Assembly: GCA_903858195.1 (NCBI GenBank)
Contig: CAIOHW010000343.1
Coordinates: 1-5,881 of the forward strand
DNA length: 5,881 nt
Origin: Oligoflexia bacterium
GTDB lineage: Bacteria > Bdellovibrionota > UBA1018
Direction of reading: 5' to 3'
Positions 5,375 to 5,881 of this stretch are shown here, piece after piece. Every line of letters starts with the position of its first letter. Position 1 is the first letter of the stretch. The notes beneath the pieces are model-generated. The model had not been told where the DNA came from and ran no database searches. It worked only from the letters and a program-made list of their open reading frames with translations. The position numbers and the translations under genes are program-made.

Positions 5375-5396
5375 GGCCAAAGGTCAGTCCTTGGCC
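5375..5396. promoter_or_regulatory. Inverted repeat over the predicted clpP transcription start
   Basis: GGCCAA (5375-5380) and TTGGCC (5391-5396) form a perfect 6-bp dyad. A further GG/CC pair inside (5382-5383 with 5389-5390 if one A is bulged) extends it. It begins two bases after the -10 box and ends just before the ribosome site, so it could be an operator for a dimeric regulator. It would act as an RNA hairpin only if transcription starts further upstream. Confidence 0.4.
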
Positions 5397-5397
5397 T

Positions 5398-5404
5398 AGA
5401 GGAG
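5398..5404 (+). promoter_or_regulatory. Ribosome binding site of clpP
   Basis: AGAGGAG has its GAGG core 6 nt before the ATG at 5409. It supports this ATG rather than the GTG at 5529, which would give a protein of ordinary ClpP length but has no site upstream. Confidence 0.7.
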
Positions 5405-5408
5405 CGCA

Positions 5409-5881
5409 ATGATCATCTCGACGAAGAAGAAAGTTCCATCCAGCCTGATCCAGCCCGAACTGGTAGGCTTCCATGCACCCTCCCTGGCGGCTGAGCCGCT
5501 GGCTTCGGACTATATTCCGAACCCGATCGTGATCGAGCAGACTGCACGGGGTGAGCGCCAGTACGACATCTACTCGCGACTTCTGCTGGATCGTATTGTT
5601 TTCCTCGGGACCGAAGTCAACGACACGGTGGCCAACCTTCTGATGGCTCAGATGATGTTCTTGGAGAGCTCCGATCCGGACAAGGATATCCACCTTTACA
5701 TCAATTCCCCCGGAGGCTCAGTCACCGCAGGCCTCGGGATTTACGACATCATGCAGTTCATCAAGTGCGACGTGGCAACGTATTGCGTGGGTCTTGCGGC
5801 CAGCATGGGAGCCCTGCTTCTGACAGCAGGCGCTCGGGGCAAGCGGCACAGCCTGCCGCATAGCCGGATCATGATCCACCA
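5409..5881 (+). CDS. clpP: ATP-dependent Clp protease proteolytic subunit (5' part, cut by the window end)
   Basis: ClpP is the serine peptidase of the cytosolic Clp machine: two heptameric rings that degrade proteins fed by ClpX or ClpA/ClpC ATPases. The visible 157 residues contain the core from IVIEQTARGERQYDIYSRLL (40-59) through LYINSPGGSVTAGLGIYD (96-113). The nucleophile Ser132 is in GLAASMGALLL and His157 is in the final RIMIH; the 25-residue spacing equals that of E. coli Ser97 and His122. The catalytic Asp lies beyond the window. The N-terminus is odd: about 38 residues precede the IVIEQ strand, against roughly 20 in E. coli, counting its 14-residue propeptide. By position, self-cleavage would fall near residues 33-34 (inference). 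The start rests on the AGAGGAG site. No tig gene precedes it; whether clpX follows cannot be seen. Confidence 0.95.
   Translation, partial: MIISTKKKVPSSLIQPELVGFHAPSLAAEPLASDYIPNPIVIEQTARGERQYDIYSRLLLDRIVFLGTEVNDTVANLLMAQMMFLESSDPDKDIHLYINSPGGSVTAGLGIYDIMQFIKCDVATYCVGLAASMGALLLTAGARGKRHSLPHSRIMIH

Overview
The window is 5.9 kb of compact, GC-rich (by eye near 58-60 %) bacterial chromosome with nine protein genes, two of them cut by the window edges. I see no mobile element, RNA gene or CRISPR array. Most genes are housekeeping and read as ordinary vertical chromosome: a two-subunit class I fumarase, glutamate racemase, ClpP, and scattered amino-acid and acyl-CoA enzymes. The peptidoglycan gene and Shine-Dalgarno sites show a bacterium. 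The phylum cannot be fixed from this sequence; a Gram-negative lineage outside the well-known Proteobacteria is a guess only.

Left block (1-2770, plus strand): the 3' part of the class I fumarase alpha subunit, the complete beta subunit, glutamate racemase (murI) and tryptophan 2,3-dioxygenase (kynA). Gaps are 13 nt, 7 nt and a 4-nt ATGA overlap, so this looks like one transcription unit combining TCA cycle, cell-wall D-glutamate supply and tryptophan catabolism. All catalytic residues I can place are present.

Middle block (2748-3883, minus strand): a hotdog acyl-CoA thioesterase followed by a histidine phosphatase (phosphoglycerate-mutase-like), coupled by a 4-nt TTGA overlap. The phosphatase gene converges on kynA and the two coding regions overlap by 23 nt. 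An 18-nt gap separates the thioesterase from a divergently transcribed EamA/DMT-type transporter (3902-4903). That transporter carries the most unusual DNA of the window: five GGGGCC units followed by a G-rich tract ending in ten G in a row, placed in the cytoplasmic loop between membrane helices 2 and 3.

Right block (4904-5881, plus strand): a good sigma70-type promoter drives a 108-residue, very acidic protein that I do not recognise. A 118-nt gap follows, containing a small GAAA-loop hairpin, a second TATACT -10 box embedded in sequence closely resembling the first promoter, and a GGCCAA/TTGGCC dyad over the predicted transcription start. Then comes clpP, which has an unusually long N-terminal leader and is cut by the window end just after its catalytic histidine. 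The shared promoter block suggests, but does not prove, that the unknown acidic protein and ClpP are expressed together.
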